This document shows, piece after piece, positions 11,311 to 23,590 of a stretch of DNA of 64,000 bases (positions within the stretch are counted from its first letter, which is position 1; each line of letters starts with the position of its first letter). Under the pieces are notes generated by a model. It had not been told where the DNA came from, did not search any database, and saw only the letters and a program-made list of their open reading frames with translations. This DNA comes from Cervus elaphus (Eukaryota; Chordata; Mammalia; Artiodactyla; Cervidae): the NCBI RefSeq assembly GCF_910594005.1, contig NC_057835.1:49562001-49626000 (forward strand), given 5' to 3'. The position numbers were made by a program, and so were the translations under genes.

Positions 11311-12780
11311 AAACAAATGCACTGAAGATCTTTTGTTCTTGAAAAACTATGAACCCAACCTTGAAAGCTGAGAGAGAAAAGAAATATGAGTGGCCATTTG
11401 GAATTCTGGACATAAAATATATGCATCACCTATTTTATGCATACGTGCTAGTACGTGGTTGCATAAAATGGAGCTTTTTTTATTATTCTTTTATGGATTG
11501 GCCATAGACTATGCAGTGCAAGTGGGACATAAAAGAATAATGGAAAAGATGAGACCTGACTAAATAAATCCCTTGAAAGCTTTTTTTAAAACACTCTGTC
11601 ATGAGAATAAATTCCCCTTGCACCATTTTTTTTTTTTTTGCTTTTGTTCTTTTCTAGGTCACCAGAAATGAAAATATATTAGGAGAATGGCATGTGCATT
11701 AAAAATCTTTGCAGTATCTCCAAGTCAACACTAGACCTTTAAAAACCCGAAGGAAGGGAAATACTCAGAATGAATACATTGGGGGAAGGGCACTGAAGAG
11801 CATTTGAAAACCTGAAAACATCTATGCATTTGTCTAGACTGGTTGTTATTACTGTAATAAGCAACTGAAGCCAAACAAATGAGACCATTTTTTGTGACAG
11901 TTTTCAGGTTGTAATCATGCACATTGAGAATACAGAATGCACATTAGATAAACTTCATGATAAGGGATTAGGGAAATAGTCTGCAGAATAAATAAAATGA
12001 GGTGTTTAGAGCCAAGCAACATTTACTGTAAATTTGGGCATATATATGAAACATCAGGCTGCAGATGTTTCATTTCCATAATATGCTATAAAATAATTCT
12101 TCATCGTTAGAAATTTCCAAGCCACAGTGAATGATAGATGAACGACTGGGAGGTAGAATCAGAAAGCTCTATGATAAAAATGAGGTATTGATTCTGTGAG
12201 ATTTTAATTTAGATTAGTTCACTTAGAAAAAGTAATAAATTGATATGTACTCGACACAGCTTACATTCGAAATGACTTATCAGGATTCCAAAACGAAACC
12301 TTAAGCAAGCAATAATTTTAACTGTAGTTCTCCCCCAAGTTGCCTGCAGTAAATTACAGCATCTTTGCAAATAATTGGGACAAGAACAAGACAAGTAGTA
12401 TATCTCTGGATGACGGATGGGAGTTTGAGCTTCAATGCCAGAAGAAAAGATGGGAAAAGAACTGGAAAGAAGTGTCTGGCCATAATAAATTAGGAAGACA
12501 AACATCTGAACTATTAGAAAAGTGATTCAACATAAGCCATACCATATATTTGCTCGAAGCTGAGTTCAATTTGGTGGTTTCAGATGGTCAGATGTGAGGC
12601 ATTATCTGTAGGCAAATACAGAATTGGACCTTTTTGATTCATATCTAGATTTCTTGAGATTTTAATTTGTTGGCGTTCAACTTCATTTTGGAAGAATGTT
12701 TCATTTGGTCTTTTTGGCCTTTATTCTATGCAGTTAGATCAAATAGCTCATGTAAATCTGCTAACACAAAGTTTGGTCTA
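11311..12780. other. Intergenic, no feature seen
   Basis: AT-rich unique sequence. Short open frames here (63-98 codons) have no features of real genes. Confidence 0.5.
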
Positions 12781-12784
12781 TAAG

Positions 12785-12890
12785 AAGATAATAATAATAA
12801 TCATGATAGTTAATAGTGTTTGAGCTCTTATTACAAGCTGGGAACTGAGCTAAATATTCTTATTATGGCATTTCTTGTGGAGTTCAGAAA
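12785..12890 (+). repeat. MIR fragment, sense
   Basis: 'tgtttgagctcttattacaagctgggaactgagctaaatattcttattat' resembles the MIR core. Short and diverged. Confidence 0.4.
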
Positions 12891-14284
12891 CCATTATGTC
12901 CCTTTCTGTTCAATTATATCTCGCTTTGCATTTAGTTTTGCATTTTCTATACTGAAATCATGATCATAGAACTAGAAACTCTTGAATGTTTTATTTTCAT
13001 TCTGCAATTGAAGGGTCTCGGGTCACTTCCTATGCACTTATTGTTCTCCATTGCTTTTTCAGTCAACTCATGCCATTTTCAGGATGAATATTTTGCTTAC
13101 ACGGCACACACAAATATACACACGCACACACAGGTGTTCTTATAAATCTTCCCAATTTAAGTGTATTTTCTTCCTGACCCTTTCTGTGGATCTGTTCACT
13201 TTAAGATTCATTTCTTGCCAGGGGACCATGATGAAGTGATTTTCCCAGGATCCACAGTTCGTAGTATCTTATCTCTGAAATTGTTATCTGCCCTTAGTAA
13301 AGAATGACTTAGCTTCTGTTCTGGCTCTTTCATAATAGTTCAGCTTTCTAATCTCCCCTTTAAAGAATTTTTCTTTTGTAGATTCAATACTTACCTCTTA
13401 GAAGTGAAGTTCTTTGTTAAAGGTTTAGCTTTTGTAGCATCCCAGGATGCTTCAGGGGCCATTAAGCTTAATGAGTTAACAATTTTTTCCCCAAAGTGTA
13501 TATGAGGTGCCTACTGAAGGTAATTTTAACAGGTCCTCCTGATTTATTACAAAGAAAGTCTCTTTCAACAAAAGCTTTCAGGCTGAACTTTCATTCTAGT
13601 CTAAGAGAAGCAAACTTTTGGTCCCAAGTGCTGCATAATACATCACATGCTGTGTCTGTATTCTTGGGCTATTATATAACCAAGCTATCAGTTACATCAA
13701 AGCTTGTCTCCCCACATAAAGATGCACTGACAATAGATAAATCCCCTTTCTCTCCAGTTGGATTTTTTCCCCAAAGAATTCCATTGAACGAGGATCACTT
13801 TTCCCCCTTTGAAATGAGATTTTAAATTTCACACATATTTATCAAGAAACTCAAAGAAAAATAGGTAATTTTTATTATAAAGTTTTTTTTTCTATAGTGC
13901 CTCTAAAAGACAAACCCCATGGAACCATCAGAGGACTTTTTCAGAAATAAGTCTTCAAAGCATTCTTTTAGTCCAGTGGTGCCTGTCTCATAACAGAGAC
14001 CCCAAAAGTCCCTCACATCCTACCCACCATATTTGATACTTCAAAGGGAACTTCTGACCCAGAGGAGGGAAGAAGCAAAGTCTCTTCATGGAAAAAGCAG
14101 GAAGAGTCCCTTTCCGGCTGGTTGAAGATGACATCCCTGTAAGGTAGCTCTGGAAGGGGTAGGGGATAACCATCCTACCACCTGTCATGACAATGGGAGT
14201 CCATTATTTCCAGGACTCTAAAGGGCCCTGCTGACCTTTGTCAGCCCTCACTCTGATTCAGGCTGTAATATTTCTAGAAAGATG
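12891..14284. other. Intergenic, no gene seen
   Basis: Unique AT-rich DNA with a short imperfect CA-rich stretch near 13098-13135. The 109-codon frame at 13496-13825 shows no recognisable domain or splice context. Confidence 0.5.
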
Positions 14285-14436
14285 TGGTCCAGCGTATAGC
14301 CTTCAGAGTCATAAACTCTGTCCATTGCCTGTGAAATAACCAGCCAAGATCAGCATGGCACACAAGCCTCTGTAGCACCTGGAACAAGTTTCTCACTCCC
14401 TCTGTGACCCTCATTTGTAAAATAGCAATAATTTAT
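14285..14436 (-). repeat. MIR SINE, antisense
   Basis: 'agcctctgtagcacctggaacaagtttctcactccctctgtgaccctcatttgtaaaatagcaataat' follows the reverse complement of MIR. Confidence 0.5.
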
Positions 14437-14466
14437 TCGCTTTTTGAGTGCATATTATGTGTCAGA

Positions 14467-14662
14467 GTCCTGGGTTGGGAAGATCCACTGGAGAAGGGAT
14501 AGGCTACCCACTCCAGTGTTCTTGGGCTTCCCTTATGGCTCAGCTGGTTAAAGAATCTGTCCACAATGCAGGAGGCCTGGGTTCGATCCCCGGGTTGGGA
14601 AGATCTGCTGGAGAAGGTGGGGTCACGCAGAGTCGGACATGACTGAGCGATTTTCACTTCAC
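14467..14662 (+). mobile_element. Bov-tA-type SINE, dimeric head, sense
   Basis: A Bov-A-like piece ('gggttgggaagatccactggagaaggg') precedes a complete tRNA-derived head ('gggcttcccttatggctcagctgg', B-box-like GGTTCGATCCC) and a shortened Bov-A tail ending 'cagagtcggacatgactgagcga'. Flanked by perfect 11-base duplications TATGTGTCAGA at 14456-14466 and 14663-14673. Confidence 0.92.
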
Positions 14663-14772
14663 TATGTGTCAGAAAATGTTTTGTGTACTAAGAATATATC
14701 AATGACGAAAAAAGAAAACAAACATGAAGATCTCTATCCTAAATCAGCTTACTTACTACTAACAGGCTTTTT

Positions 14773-14985
14773 TTATTTTGCTGTGCTGGGTCTTTGTTGC
14801 AGCATGCGGTCTCTTCATTGCTCTGCACAGGCTTCTGTAGTCACAGCAAGCAAGCTCTCTAGTTGCAGTGTTCAGACTTAATATCCCACAGCATGTGGGA
14901 TCTTAGTTCCCTGACCAGGGATTAAACCTGTGTCCCCCGCATTGAAAGGCAGATTCTTAACCACTGGACCACTAGGGAACTCTCA
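14773..14985 (-). mobile_element. CHR-type SINE, antisense
   Basis: It runs from 'gctgtgctgggtctttgttgcagc' to 'cttaaccactggaccactagggaact'. Probable flanking duplication CAGGCTTTTT / CAGTCTTTTT with one mismatch. Confidence 0.88.
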
Positions 14986-14999
14986 GTCAGTCTTTTTAA

Positions 15000-15640
15000 G
15001 TTAAATGAGCAATATATTATGGTGAAGAGTAAAACAGGAACAGAGGCCAGTCACGTAGGTGAGAGTTGCAGTTTTAAATAGGGGACCTGGTGGCCTGTCT
15101 TTCTGAGCTTGTGACATTTTAGCAAAGACTAGAAGGAGGTGAGGGGATGAATCATGGAAATTTCTGGGGGAATGGCAAGGAAAGAAAAGAGCCAGATTGG
15201 GAGGGTGTCTGAGTTCCAGGAAAAGCAAGGAGCCTGAGGTGATGGGAGAATGTGGGACGTTGGGAGAGGAATAAAAGAGGAAGTTGAAGGGCTAACACAG
15301 GAGCAGAATTTATAGAGCTTGTCATCCTTTGTACTACTGGACATTGAGTGAGATGGGGCTATTTCAGGGATTCAAGCATAGTGATATGATCTTAGAGTTT
15401 CAGAGGGTCATTGTGATGATTGGTTTGGGAGCAGAAGGGGACAAGCCAGGACAGAGGCAGAGAGAGAGCTTAACAGGTGGCAGCAGTTACCTAGACAGGA
15501 GGTGATAGTAGCGAGGAACAAGGGGTCATGAGAAATGCTGAATGCTGGGCATAGTTTCAGTGGAAAATCAGTAGGATTAACTGACAGTTAAGATACATGA
15601 TGTGAGGAAAAGAGAGGAATAGAGAATGGCTTAAACTTGA
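15000..15640 (-). repeat. L2-type LINE 3' UTR, antisense
   Basis: The order of phrases ('gatgggagaatgtgggacg', 'agtgatatgatcttagagtttcagagggtca', 'acctagacaggaggtgatagtagc', 'aatgctgggcatagtttcagtggaaaat') parallels the antisense L2 3' region found across mammals. Diverged; edges approximate. Confidence 0.5.
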
Positions 15641-16040
15641 GCAACTGAATATATGAAGATGCTGTTTACTGAATCACACAGATCTGCAGAAGCAGCAGGT
15701 GGGTGGGGGGCAGGACAGGAGACAAGTTTTATACACATTGTTTAAAAGACCACATAGGCTTTCAAATGGAAATATGGAGGTGACATTTAGATAATAGTAG
15801 TGCTTATTATCCATGATGGTATTGAGGATTAAATGGGCTTTATCATCTTGCCCTGCCTCCTTCTCCAATCATATCTGCCAACCCATCTTACCACCCACCT
15901 AGCACTCCTCATGTCAAACATTTCTTGCTTTCTCCTGTCTCCATACCTGGGTACATGTAGTCTCTCCCTTCTCACTCATTCCCTTCCTTCTATTGGCAAT
16001 AAGAAACATTAGATCTTTCCAGTTCTTCCCTTCTTGTATG

Positions 16041-16260
16041 TTGTGCGTGCTCAGTTGCTTCAATAATGTCCAACTCCTTGTGACCCCATGGACTGCAGCC
16101 CACCAGGCTCCTCTATCCATGAGATTCTCCAGGCAAGGATACTGGAGTGGGTTGCCATGCCCTCCTCCAGAGATCTTCCTGACTCGGATTGAACCCGCAT
16201 CTCCTGTCTCTCCTGCATTGCAGGTGGATTCTTTACCACTGAGCCAACCAGAGAAGCCCC
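16041..16260 (-). mobile_element. Bov-tA SINE, antisense
   Basis: Bov-A part in reverse ('gtgctcagttgcttcaataatgtcc ... gagattctccaggcaagg'), then the reverse tRNA head ('gattgaacccgcat', 'attctttaccactgagccaacc'). No convincing target-site duplication was found. Confidence 0.92.
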
Positions 16261-16443
16261 TCCCTAATTGTCCAAGTCTGAGAAGAGGAAACAATTGGTA
16301 TTCTTTGTCTAAGACGGCAACTATCACCTCCTCCAGGTAGCCCTCCATGACCTCTCTGGGTAGAGAGATGAGATGTCCTCCTTTGAGCATTCATAGGGCC
16401 TATCTAGAGCTTTAATGACAATGTTTATTGTACTTATTACTAA

Positions 16444-16563
16444 TTGTTGTTGTTATTCAGTTGCCCATTTGTGTCCCAACTCTTTGTGACCCCATGGACT
16501 GCAGTATGCCAGGCCTCCCTGTCCCTCACCATCTCCCAATGTTTGCCTAAGTTCATGTCCATG
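16444..16563 (-). mobile_element. Bov-B 3' end fragment, antisense
   Basis: The reverse complement of the last ~115 bases of Bov-B ('gtgtcccaactctttgtgacc ... aagttcatgtccat'). Heavily 5'-truncated. Confidence 0.8.
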
Positions 16564-16639
16564 TAATTATTATTAATTACTAACTTATTACTTATCACTG
16601 TATTTTGACATACAGGAGTCTCTCCTAATAGGCCTCATG

Positions 16640-16920
16640 GAAGATAAAATTGTCCCATGTTATAGTAAGTATTTAATAAATATTTGCTGGATGAATGAGT
16701 AAACAAATGTTTCATAAGGCAGAAATAAAATGGGGACATCATCACTTGAAAAGGATTTTTGTAATCAGAACTTTTGTCATGAAATTGACTTAAGTGGCAA
16801 ATGTTGAGTGATCTTCACTGTTGAAGCCTTCCCTGAGCCAGTCTGTTCAACCCTGGCCTCTGGCACAGCACCTGGTACGAAGGAGGTGCTGATTAGAGTT
16901 TGTTGAAAGAGGGGTTGAAT
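16640..16920 (+). repeat. L2 LINE 3' fragments, sense
   Basis: 'agtaagtatttaataaatatttgctggatgaatgagtaaa' is the canonical L2 terminus. A second fragment near 16800-16920 carries 'ctggcacagcacctggtacgaaggaggtgct'. Two separate pieces seem likely. Confidence 0.6.
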
Positions 16921-17373
16921 GAACTCCGGAAGTGACTCCCGAAGGAAGAGTCTACCCCCATGGTCTGTGTCAGTGAGGGAGATTAGTAACCAGAGCGAAA
17001 TTCGGAACTGAAGTTTCAACCACTGTGATTAAAAGTAACTTTTAGAATTATTGCACAATAGTAAAGTGTCCTTCTAAAAAGAACTTATTCTTAAACATTT
17101 CTTGAAAGTGCCAGGCATCAAAGCCACCTGCCAACATGGGTTTGCCAATACCAGATAGTTAAGAAGCAAATGCCTTTATAAACAGCAGCTGCCAAGCATT
17201 TCTGAACGAGGGGCCCAGGTGTTCTGATGAATACTGAGCAGCAGCTCCTCTCCCTCCCTAAACGTGCCGCATTTTTCCCTCGGGCCGCTCACCTACCCTG
17301 AATGCTGTCCTCGTCCATCTCACGGGGCCAACTCCTCTTCCTCCCAGCTTCAGACTGGTGTCACTTTCACTGA
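16921..17373. other. Intergenic, no feature seen
   Basis: Unique sequence between repeats; no coding or RNA gene recognised. Confidence 0.5.
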
Positions 17374-17385
17374 GAGCTCTTTCTT

Positions 17386-17717
17386 TTTACATTTTTATTT
17401 ATTTTATTATTTATTTACTTATCTCTGGTTGCTCTGGGTCTTCGTTGCTTCCCACGGGCTTTTTCCAGTTGAGCCAAGCAAGGGCTACTGTTTGTTGCCA
17501 CGTTCGGGCTTCCCATTGTGGTGGCTTCTCTTGTTGCAGAGCATGGACTCTGGGCACACAGGCTTCAGTAGTCGCAGCACTCGGGCTCAGTAGGTGCGGC
17601 ACAGGGACTTTAGTTGCCTCACGGTGTTGTGGAATCTTCCCGGACCAGGGCTCGAACCCGTGTCCCCTGCACTGGTAGGTGGATTCTTACCCACTTACCA
17701 CCACCAGGGATGTCCAG
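17386..17717 (-). mobile_element. CHR-type SINE, antisense, near full length
   Basis: AT-rich tail at the left ('atttatttattttattattt'), the CHR body, then 'cttcccggaccagggctcgaaccc' and the inverted head. Flanks GAGCTCTTTCTT (17374-17385) and GAGTTCTTTCAT (17718-17729) may be an aged target-site duplication. Confidence 0.9.
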
Positions 17718-18140
17718 GAGTTCTTTCATGATCCTCTAAGACAAGGGTGGGGCCCTTCCTAAGTGTCCCCACAGCACCTCCACACATCCCCCTATCGAAA
17801 TGATGATCCTTCTTCATTATATATTCTTGGTCAGTGGCCTGCATTTTCCCTTTTTTATAATTTTAGCACATTTAACCCAAAGACTGAAATATTGGTAGTA
17901 CACAGGAGTCCTGAAATAAACCAGTGAGTTTGGATGGATGGGGGTGATTGGGAAAACGTTGGTGAACAGGGCTCTTTGGAAGGACTGATTTACACAGAGG
18001 GCCCTAGAAATAAAGTGTTTCAGGAAGCAGAAATCGTGCTTTTCCTATTCTACAATTCAGTCTGGGCTGGTTCCACTAATAATACCCTGTAAAGCCATGG
18101 TGAGTGGCTATTATGAAATTCCTTGTATCTCTTTTAAAAG
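17718..18140. other. Intergenic, no feature seen
   Basis: Unique sequence; nothing recognised. Confidence 0.5.
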
Positions 18141-18290
18141 GTATTATTGTTTTGTCACTAAGTCATGTCCAACCCTTTGTGACCCCATGGACTGCAGCAC
18201 ACCAGGCTTCCCTGTCCTTCACTGTCTACTGGAGTTTGCTCAAACTCATGTCCATTGATTCAATGATGCCATCTAACCATCTAACCATCT
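18141..18290 (-). mobile_element. Bov-B 3' end fragment, antisense
   Basis: The reverse complement of the Bov-B 3' terminus ('gtcactaagtcatgtccaaccctttg ... ttgctcaaactcatgtccattga'). Truncated at ~150 bases. Confidence 0.85.
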
Positions 18291-19299
18291 CTTAATGAGA
18301 GAACGTGAATGCCTAAACCATGGTGTCTCTCCTTTACGGCCCCTCGGGGTTTTCAAGATTGAATAGGAGTATCTTAAATTCAAATTTGACAATCTCATTT
18401 TTCCCATGAAAGAAAATTTTATAATCACTGCCACAAAGCTTCAGAGATTTCTGAAACTTTTCAGCTACATCCATTCTAAAACTGGAGTGTTTCCCCTATT
18501 TTTTGTTCCCATTCACTACACAGAGGGTAATTTCAAACTCTAATTTGGGGTGAAAAGGGGGAATCGTAGTGGATTTTGTAAGATTCCTTTTCCTGATCCA
18601 CATGTCTTCCAGAAATGCACCTGAGCAAAACTTGTCTTTGAGTTTCTTTGCCTCTTTGCCAAGATTGTTTATGCCCACAGCAAATACTGTATGAAGTCCT
18701 TGAAACTACTGAACTCACATTAGTTGTTAAAGCAGTAGACTGAGTACAGATTGCAATTAGGGCACTGCTGGAAAAAGAAATCAGTTATAAAGCAACTCTA
18801 AATCCATTTAACATAATATTTGGTGTTTAATATAAAATAGGTGAGATCATTGCCATGTTGTACCGATTATCTCATGATTCATGCAGAAGATATATGGGCT
18901 CAGCCAAACAATACCTTACAGAAAAGGTTTTCACAAGAAAACTTCTTTTAGTCAAGCTGAAAATTCCCACAATTTGACTATGGAATAAAATTTGAATCAG
19001 ATAATAAAAATTTACCAAATTTAACTTGGTGTTCAGAAATCTATTCATGAAATAGGCATTGTTAAACACACACAAACACACATACATACGTAGTACATGT
19101 GCTAAAAACACTAAAGCCTCTTATGGGCTAAATAATCCAGAATTAAATTCTAATTCCTGTAAGACATAGATTAATAATACTGACCTCTTAATTTATAAAA
19201 TTTTATTTTCAAGTTAGATATGATATTTGTGTTTATCATACCTCAAGAGCAAGAGAAATAGTAGAATTAGAGCTTTCTGAGAATGATATTTGTAAAACA
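18291..19299. other. Intergenic, no gene seen
   Basis: AT-rich unique DNA with a short CA-rich patch near 19065-19085. Confidence 0.5.
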
Positions 19300-19846
19300 G
19301 AGAAAGTGCTACATTATTACTTTGATTTATAAATTACTATTATTTATAAATAATCGGAATATGTGTATATCATCACAGTGTCTTTACCATTTCCATTGGT
19401 ATTCATTCCTCTCTGTACATTCATATTTCCATCTGTAGATCATTTTCCTTCTGTTGGAAGACTGTATTTCTGAAGTACAAGTCTGCTGTTGATAATTTTT
19501 TTCAGTTTTGTATGTTTGAAAAGTCTTTAGCTTCCTTTTTGAAAGATATTATCACCAGCTATAAAATTTTAGTTTAAAAGTTTTGTTCCTTCATTATTTA
19601 TATATTTGCACAGAATGAGTATTCTCAAACTATTGGATACCACATATGTTCTTAGATCTAATTGTTAATTGACTCATTCAAATATTCTACTGTGTTTTTA
19701 AAATATTTTACCCTTACTAATTTTTCTCTACTTAGTCCATAAATTCCTTAAAAATGTGTGTGAATATCTCTTTCTCTGGTAGTAGATTTGACATTTATTT
19801 TTCTGTAAAATGTACTAAATGTTACTTTATATGAAGGCATGTTGTT

Positions 19847-20359
19847 CTGTTCAGTTCAGTTCAGTTCAGTCTCTCAGTCGTGTCCAACTCTTTGTGACCC
19901 CGTGAACTGCAGCATGCCAGACCTCCCTGTCCATCACCAACTCCCAGAGTTCACCCAAACCCATGTGCATTGAGTTGGTGATGCCATCCAACCGTCTCAT
20001 CCTCTGTCTTCCCCTTCTCCTCCTGCCCTCAATCTTTCCCAGCATCAGGGTCTTTTCCAATGAGTCAACTCTGTGCATCAGGTGGCCAAAGTATTGGAGC
20101 TTCAGCTTCAACATCAGTCCTTCCAATGAACACCCAGGACTGATCTCCTTTAGGATAGACTGCTTGGATCTCCTTGCAGTCCAAGGGACTCTCAAGAGTC
20201 TTCTCCAAGTCCACAGTTCAAAAGCATCAATTCTTCAGCACTCAGTTTTCTTTATAGTCCAACTCTCACATCTATACATGACTACTGGAAAAACTATAAC
20301 CTTGACTAAATGGACCTTTGTTGACAAAGTAATGTCTCTGCTTTTCAACATGCTATCTA
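19847..20359 (-). mobile_element. Bov-B LINE 3' fragment, antisense
   Basis: The minus strand encodes the C-terminal piece of the Bov-B polymerase (MLKLKLQYFGHLMHRVDSLE and the WTARRSKQSILKEISPG motif), then the 3' end 'ctgagagactgaactgaactgaac'. A perfect 11-base target-site duplication GGCATGTTGTT lies at 19836-19846 and 20360-20370. Confidence 0.95.
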
Positions 20360-20414
20360 GGCATGTTGTTAGGTGCATAAAAATTTTCAGTTGCTCTTTT
20401 ATAATTACGGCATA

Positions 20415-20760
20415 GGTTTCTAGTGCTCACCCATAAGTGGTTCTTCTTGCCTCCTGGGTCCATTGGAAGATTATACTTCCCCGCCTCTTTGCAGTAAGGC
20501 AAGGCCAGTGACCAATTTCCACCAAGGGGCTGAGAGGTGAAGTGAATGTCACTTCCAGGATGAAACATTTCGTTCATAGCATGTGACCCTCTGGTGCTCT
20601 CACCCTCCATGGCAAAAAAGGCTGTGTCTTTCGGAGATGGTTGCTATGAGATGACAAAGATTCTATCATCTTGGGTTCCTGAGTGATTATGTTGAATAGA
20701 ATGCCACACTGATGGATTACAGTTGTAAAATGTGAGCACTACATGTAAAACAACTGGGAT
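20415..20760. repeat. Possible old LTR-like or DNA repeat, class not assigned
   Basis: The stretch 'tgcctcctgggtccattggaagattatacttcc ... aaggccagtgaccaatttcc' has the feel of an old interspersed repeat, but I cannot match it to a named family. No coding content. Confidence 0.3.
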
Positions 20761-20907
20761 CTGGGTTAATTTTTACTGTAGCAAAACCTATCCTGTCAAA
20801 CTAAATTATGTAGTGATACTCTGTCCCTAATGATACTTTTATCTCGAAACTTTTTAGAAATTTTATTTAAAAGATTCAGACATGATCTAGCTACTGAACA
20901 ACAATAA

Positions 20908-21219
20908 CAATTTATTTATTTTTGGCTGCTCTGGGTCTCCACTGCTGCTGTCTTTTCTCTGGTTGCAGGCACGCAGACTCCTCATGGAGGTGGCCCCTCT
21001 TTGTTGCTGAGCTCAGGCTCTAGGTGCTGGGACGTCAGTAGTTGCTTCATGTGGGCCCAGTAGCTGTGGTTTGCAGATTCTAGAGCACAGACTCAATAGT
21101 TGTGGCCAATGGGCTTAGTTGCTTCACCGCATATGGGATCTTCCCAGGCCAGGGATCGAACCTGTGTCTCCTGCATTGGCAGGTAGATTCTTTATACTGA
21201 GCCACCCGGAAAGCCCTCT
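20908..21219 (-). mobile_element. CHR-type SINE, antisense, near full length
   Basis: AT tail ('aatttatttatttttggctgctctggg') through 'tcttcccaggccagggatcgaacc' and 'actgagccacccggaaagcc'. No clear target-site duplication. Confidence 0.9.
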
Positions 21220-21799
21220 AAACTTTTTAAAAACCGTATTTTGTGTTATTCCTCTATCTACATTAACTTTCTTTTCATTAGTTTGGGGAATATTTTAACT
21301 TGTCCTTTATTTTTATACAATTTTGTTTTTTTTTTTCATTTTAACTATATCTCTTGTAAACAGAATATAATAGGCTTCCAATCTGATTTTTAATTCTTTC
21401 AATACACACGAAAGTATTTATTTAATTCCTTCTAAATATTAAGGTCTATTTCTGGATGCTAGAGATTAAGCAATGAAAAAAGTAGATTTTTTTCTTTAAT
21501 GAAGCTCTGAATACCTTTTATAGTAAGCTTGATCTGCTAACATTTATTCCTACTGATGTTGAATTTTTATTTATTATCTAATTTTTAAAACTTTTCACTT
21601 TAGTGGGGGCTTTTTTTTTTTTGCTCCTTTTTTTCTCATTTCTGCCTGCTAATAGTTTTTTCTCCTTTATTCACTCATATGTTATACATTCAATTTCTAT
21701 TCTTCTGAGAATATCATTAAATTTTTAATACTCCCTCATGTTTGAAAAATATATAAAGGAAGCCACTACCTTTATTCTTCTCAACTATGTATGATTCTT

Positions 21800-22072
21800 C
21801 AGAGAAGACAATGGCAACCCACTCCAGTACTCTTGCCTGGAAAATCCCATGGATGGAGGAGCCTGGTAGGCTACAGTCCATGGGGTCGCTAAGAGTCAGA
21901 CACGACTGAGCGACTTCACTTTCACTTTTCACTTTCATTCATTGGAGAAGGAAATGGCAACCCACTCCAGTGTTCTTGCCTGGAGAATCCCAGGGACAGA
22001 GGAGCCTGATGGGCTGACGTCTGTGGGGTCGCACAGAGTCAGACACGACTGACGTGACTTAGCAGCAGCAGG
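21800..22072 (+). mobile_element. Bov-A2 SINE (two Bov-A monomers), sense
   Basis: Two successive Bov-A units, each running 'atggcaacccactccagt ... cctggagaatcc ... gagtcagacacgactga', are joined by a 'cactttcacttttcactttcattc' linker. A perfect 13-base target-site duplication ATGTATGATTCTT flanks it (21787-21799 and 22073-22085). Confidence 0.95.
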
Positions 22073-22437
22073 ATGTATGATTCTTAGAACTTTTGTTACT
22101 AAATTTCCTTTCTTCTAACTTCATGTAATTAATGTTTAGTATTTTAGTTATTCTTTGCTTTTATATAGTCCTCACAAGGCATTATTTTTGACCATTTAAT
22201 GAAGTCAGTGGTTGTTGAGATGTCACTATATCCATGTTAAATTTCTTTGTTTAGTTGCTTTCTGCATTCCTCTCTGTCCTCTGACCTCACTTTCCATTTT
22301 CTGAATTATAATCTTTCTATAAGGATTTGGGGTGAAAAGTTCTCAGTCTTTTTCTGAAAATGTCATAATTTTACCTTCACAATTGAATAAGGAGTTGTAT
22401 GAATAAAATCCATTTTTGGTTAAACTATATAAGACAT

Positions 22438-23068
22438 CCCATCACTTCATGGGAAATAGATGGGGAAACAGTGGAAACAGTGTCAGACTTTATTTTTTTT
22501 GGCTCCAAAATCACTGCAGATGGTGATTGCAACCATGAAGTTAAAAGACGCTTACTCCTTGGAAGGAAAGTGATGACCAACCTACATAGCATATTAAAAA
22601 GCAGCGACATTACTTTGCCAACAAAGGTCCGTCTAGTCAAGGCTATGGTTTTTCCAGTAGTCATGTATGGATGTGAGAGTTGGACTGTGAAGAAAGCTGA
22701 GCGCCGAAAAATTGATGCTTTTGAACTGTGGTGCTGGATAAGACTGTTAAGAGTCCCTTGGACTGCAAGGAGATCCAACCAGTCCATCCTAAAGGAGATC
22801 AGTCCTGGGTTTCATTGGAAGGACTAATGTTGAAGCTGAAGCTCCAATACTTTGGCCACTTCATGCAAAGACTTAACTCATTGGAAAAGACCCTGATGCT
22901 GGGAGGGATTTGGGGCAGGATGAGATGGCTGGATGGCATCACCGACTCGATGGGCATGAGTTTGAGTAAACTCTGGGAGTTGGTGATAGACAGGGAGGCC
23001 TGGGGTGCTGCGATTCATGGGGTCACAAAGAGTCGGACACGACTGAGAGACTGAGCTGAACTGAACTG
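22438..23068 (+). mobile_element. Bov-B LINE 3' fragment, sense
   Basis: It encodes the C-terminal Bov-B polymerase segment (GSKITADGDCNHEVKRRLLL, KVRLVKAMVFPVVMYGCESW, WTARRSNQSILKEISPG), then a frameshift, then LKLQYFGHFMQRLNSLEKTL and the 3' terminus. Perfect 11-base target-site duplication ATATAAGACAT at 22427-22437 and 23069-23079. 5'-truncated and not functional. Confidence 0.96.
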
Positions 23069-23334
23069 ATATAAGACATTGCCATTTTTGTAGGTGTAAC
23101 GCTTTAATATCTGCAATTTTACACAGTTCAAGCTCACTAGATTATCAACATTTTTCCCCTCAGTGTCTAAGATCTTTAGCCTCTGTTACTGGTATTGAGG
23201 AGTTTTATTTCAATGTAACTATTTTTGTCTAATAGAAGTGATTTATTTTCTCTGATTTTTAAAGAATTATTTATTATTCTTAGTTTTGCTCTGCTTTTGT
23301 TGATTGAAGGATTGTACTTTTATTATTTTTTCTT

Positions 23335-23590
23335 TTTAATTTAATTTTCATTGGGGTGTTGTTGCTTTACATTTAGTTTCTACTGTACAGCAAAATGAAT
23401 CAGGGGTACGTATATCCCTTCTATCCCTTCCCTTTGGGATCTCCTTCCCACTTAGGTCACCACAGTTCATTAAGTAGAGCTCCCTGTGCTATACAGTACG
23501 TTCTCATTAGTTATCTATTTTATGCATAGTATCAATAATATATATGCATCAATTCCAGTCTCCTAATCCCTCTGACGTTCCTCTTCTACT
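23335..23590 (-). mobile_element. L1 3' end, antisense
   Basis: 'attggggtgttgttgctttacatttagtttctactgtacagcaaaatgaatcag ... gctccctgtgctatacagtacgttctcatta' is the reverse complement of an artiodactyl L1 3' UTR. Confidence 0.8.

Noticed and set aside
14528..14600. tRNA gene-like sequence with A- and B-box motifs
   Set aside because: It is the tRNA-derived head of a Bov-tA SINE, as are all similar sequences in the window; none folds as a complete functional tRNA by eye.
17264..17678. Two overlapping plus-strand frames of 109 and 106 codons
   Set aside because: They run through an inverted CHR SINE, which often yields open frames of this kind.
22399..23054. Open frames of 142 and 108 codons
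   Set aside because: They are decayed Bov-B LINE polymerase fragments, not host genes.
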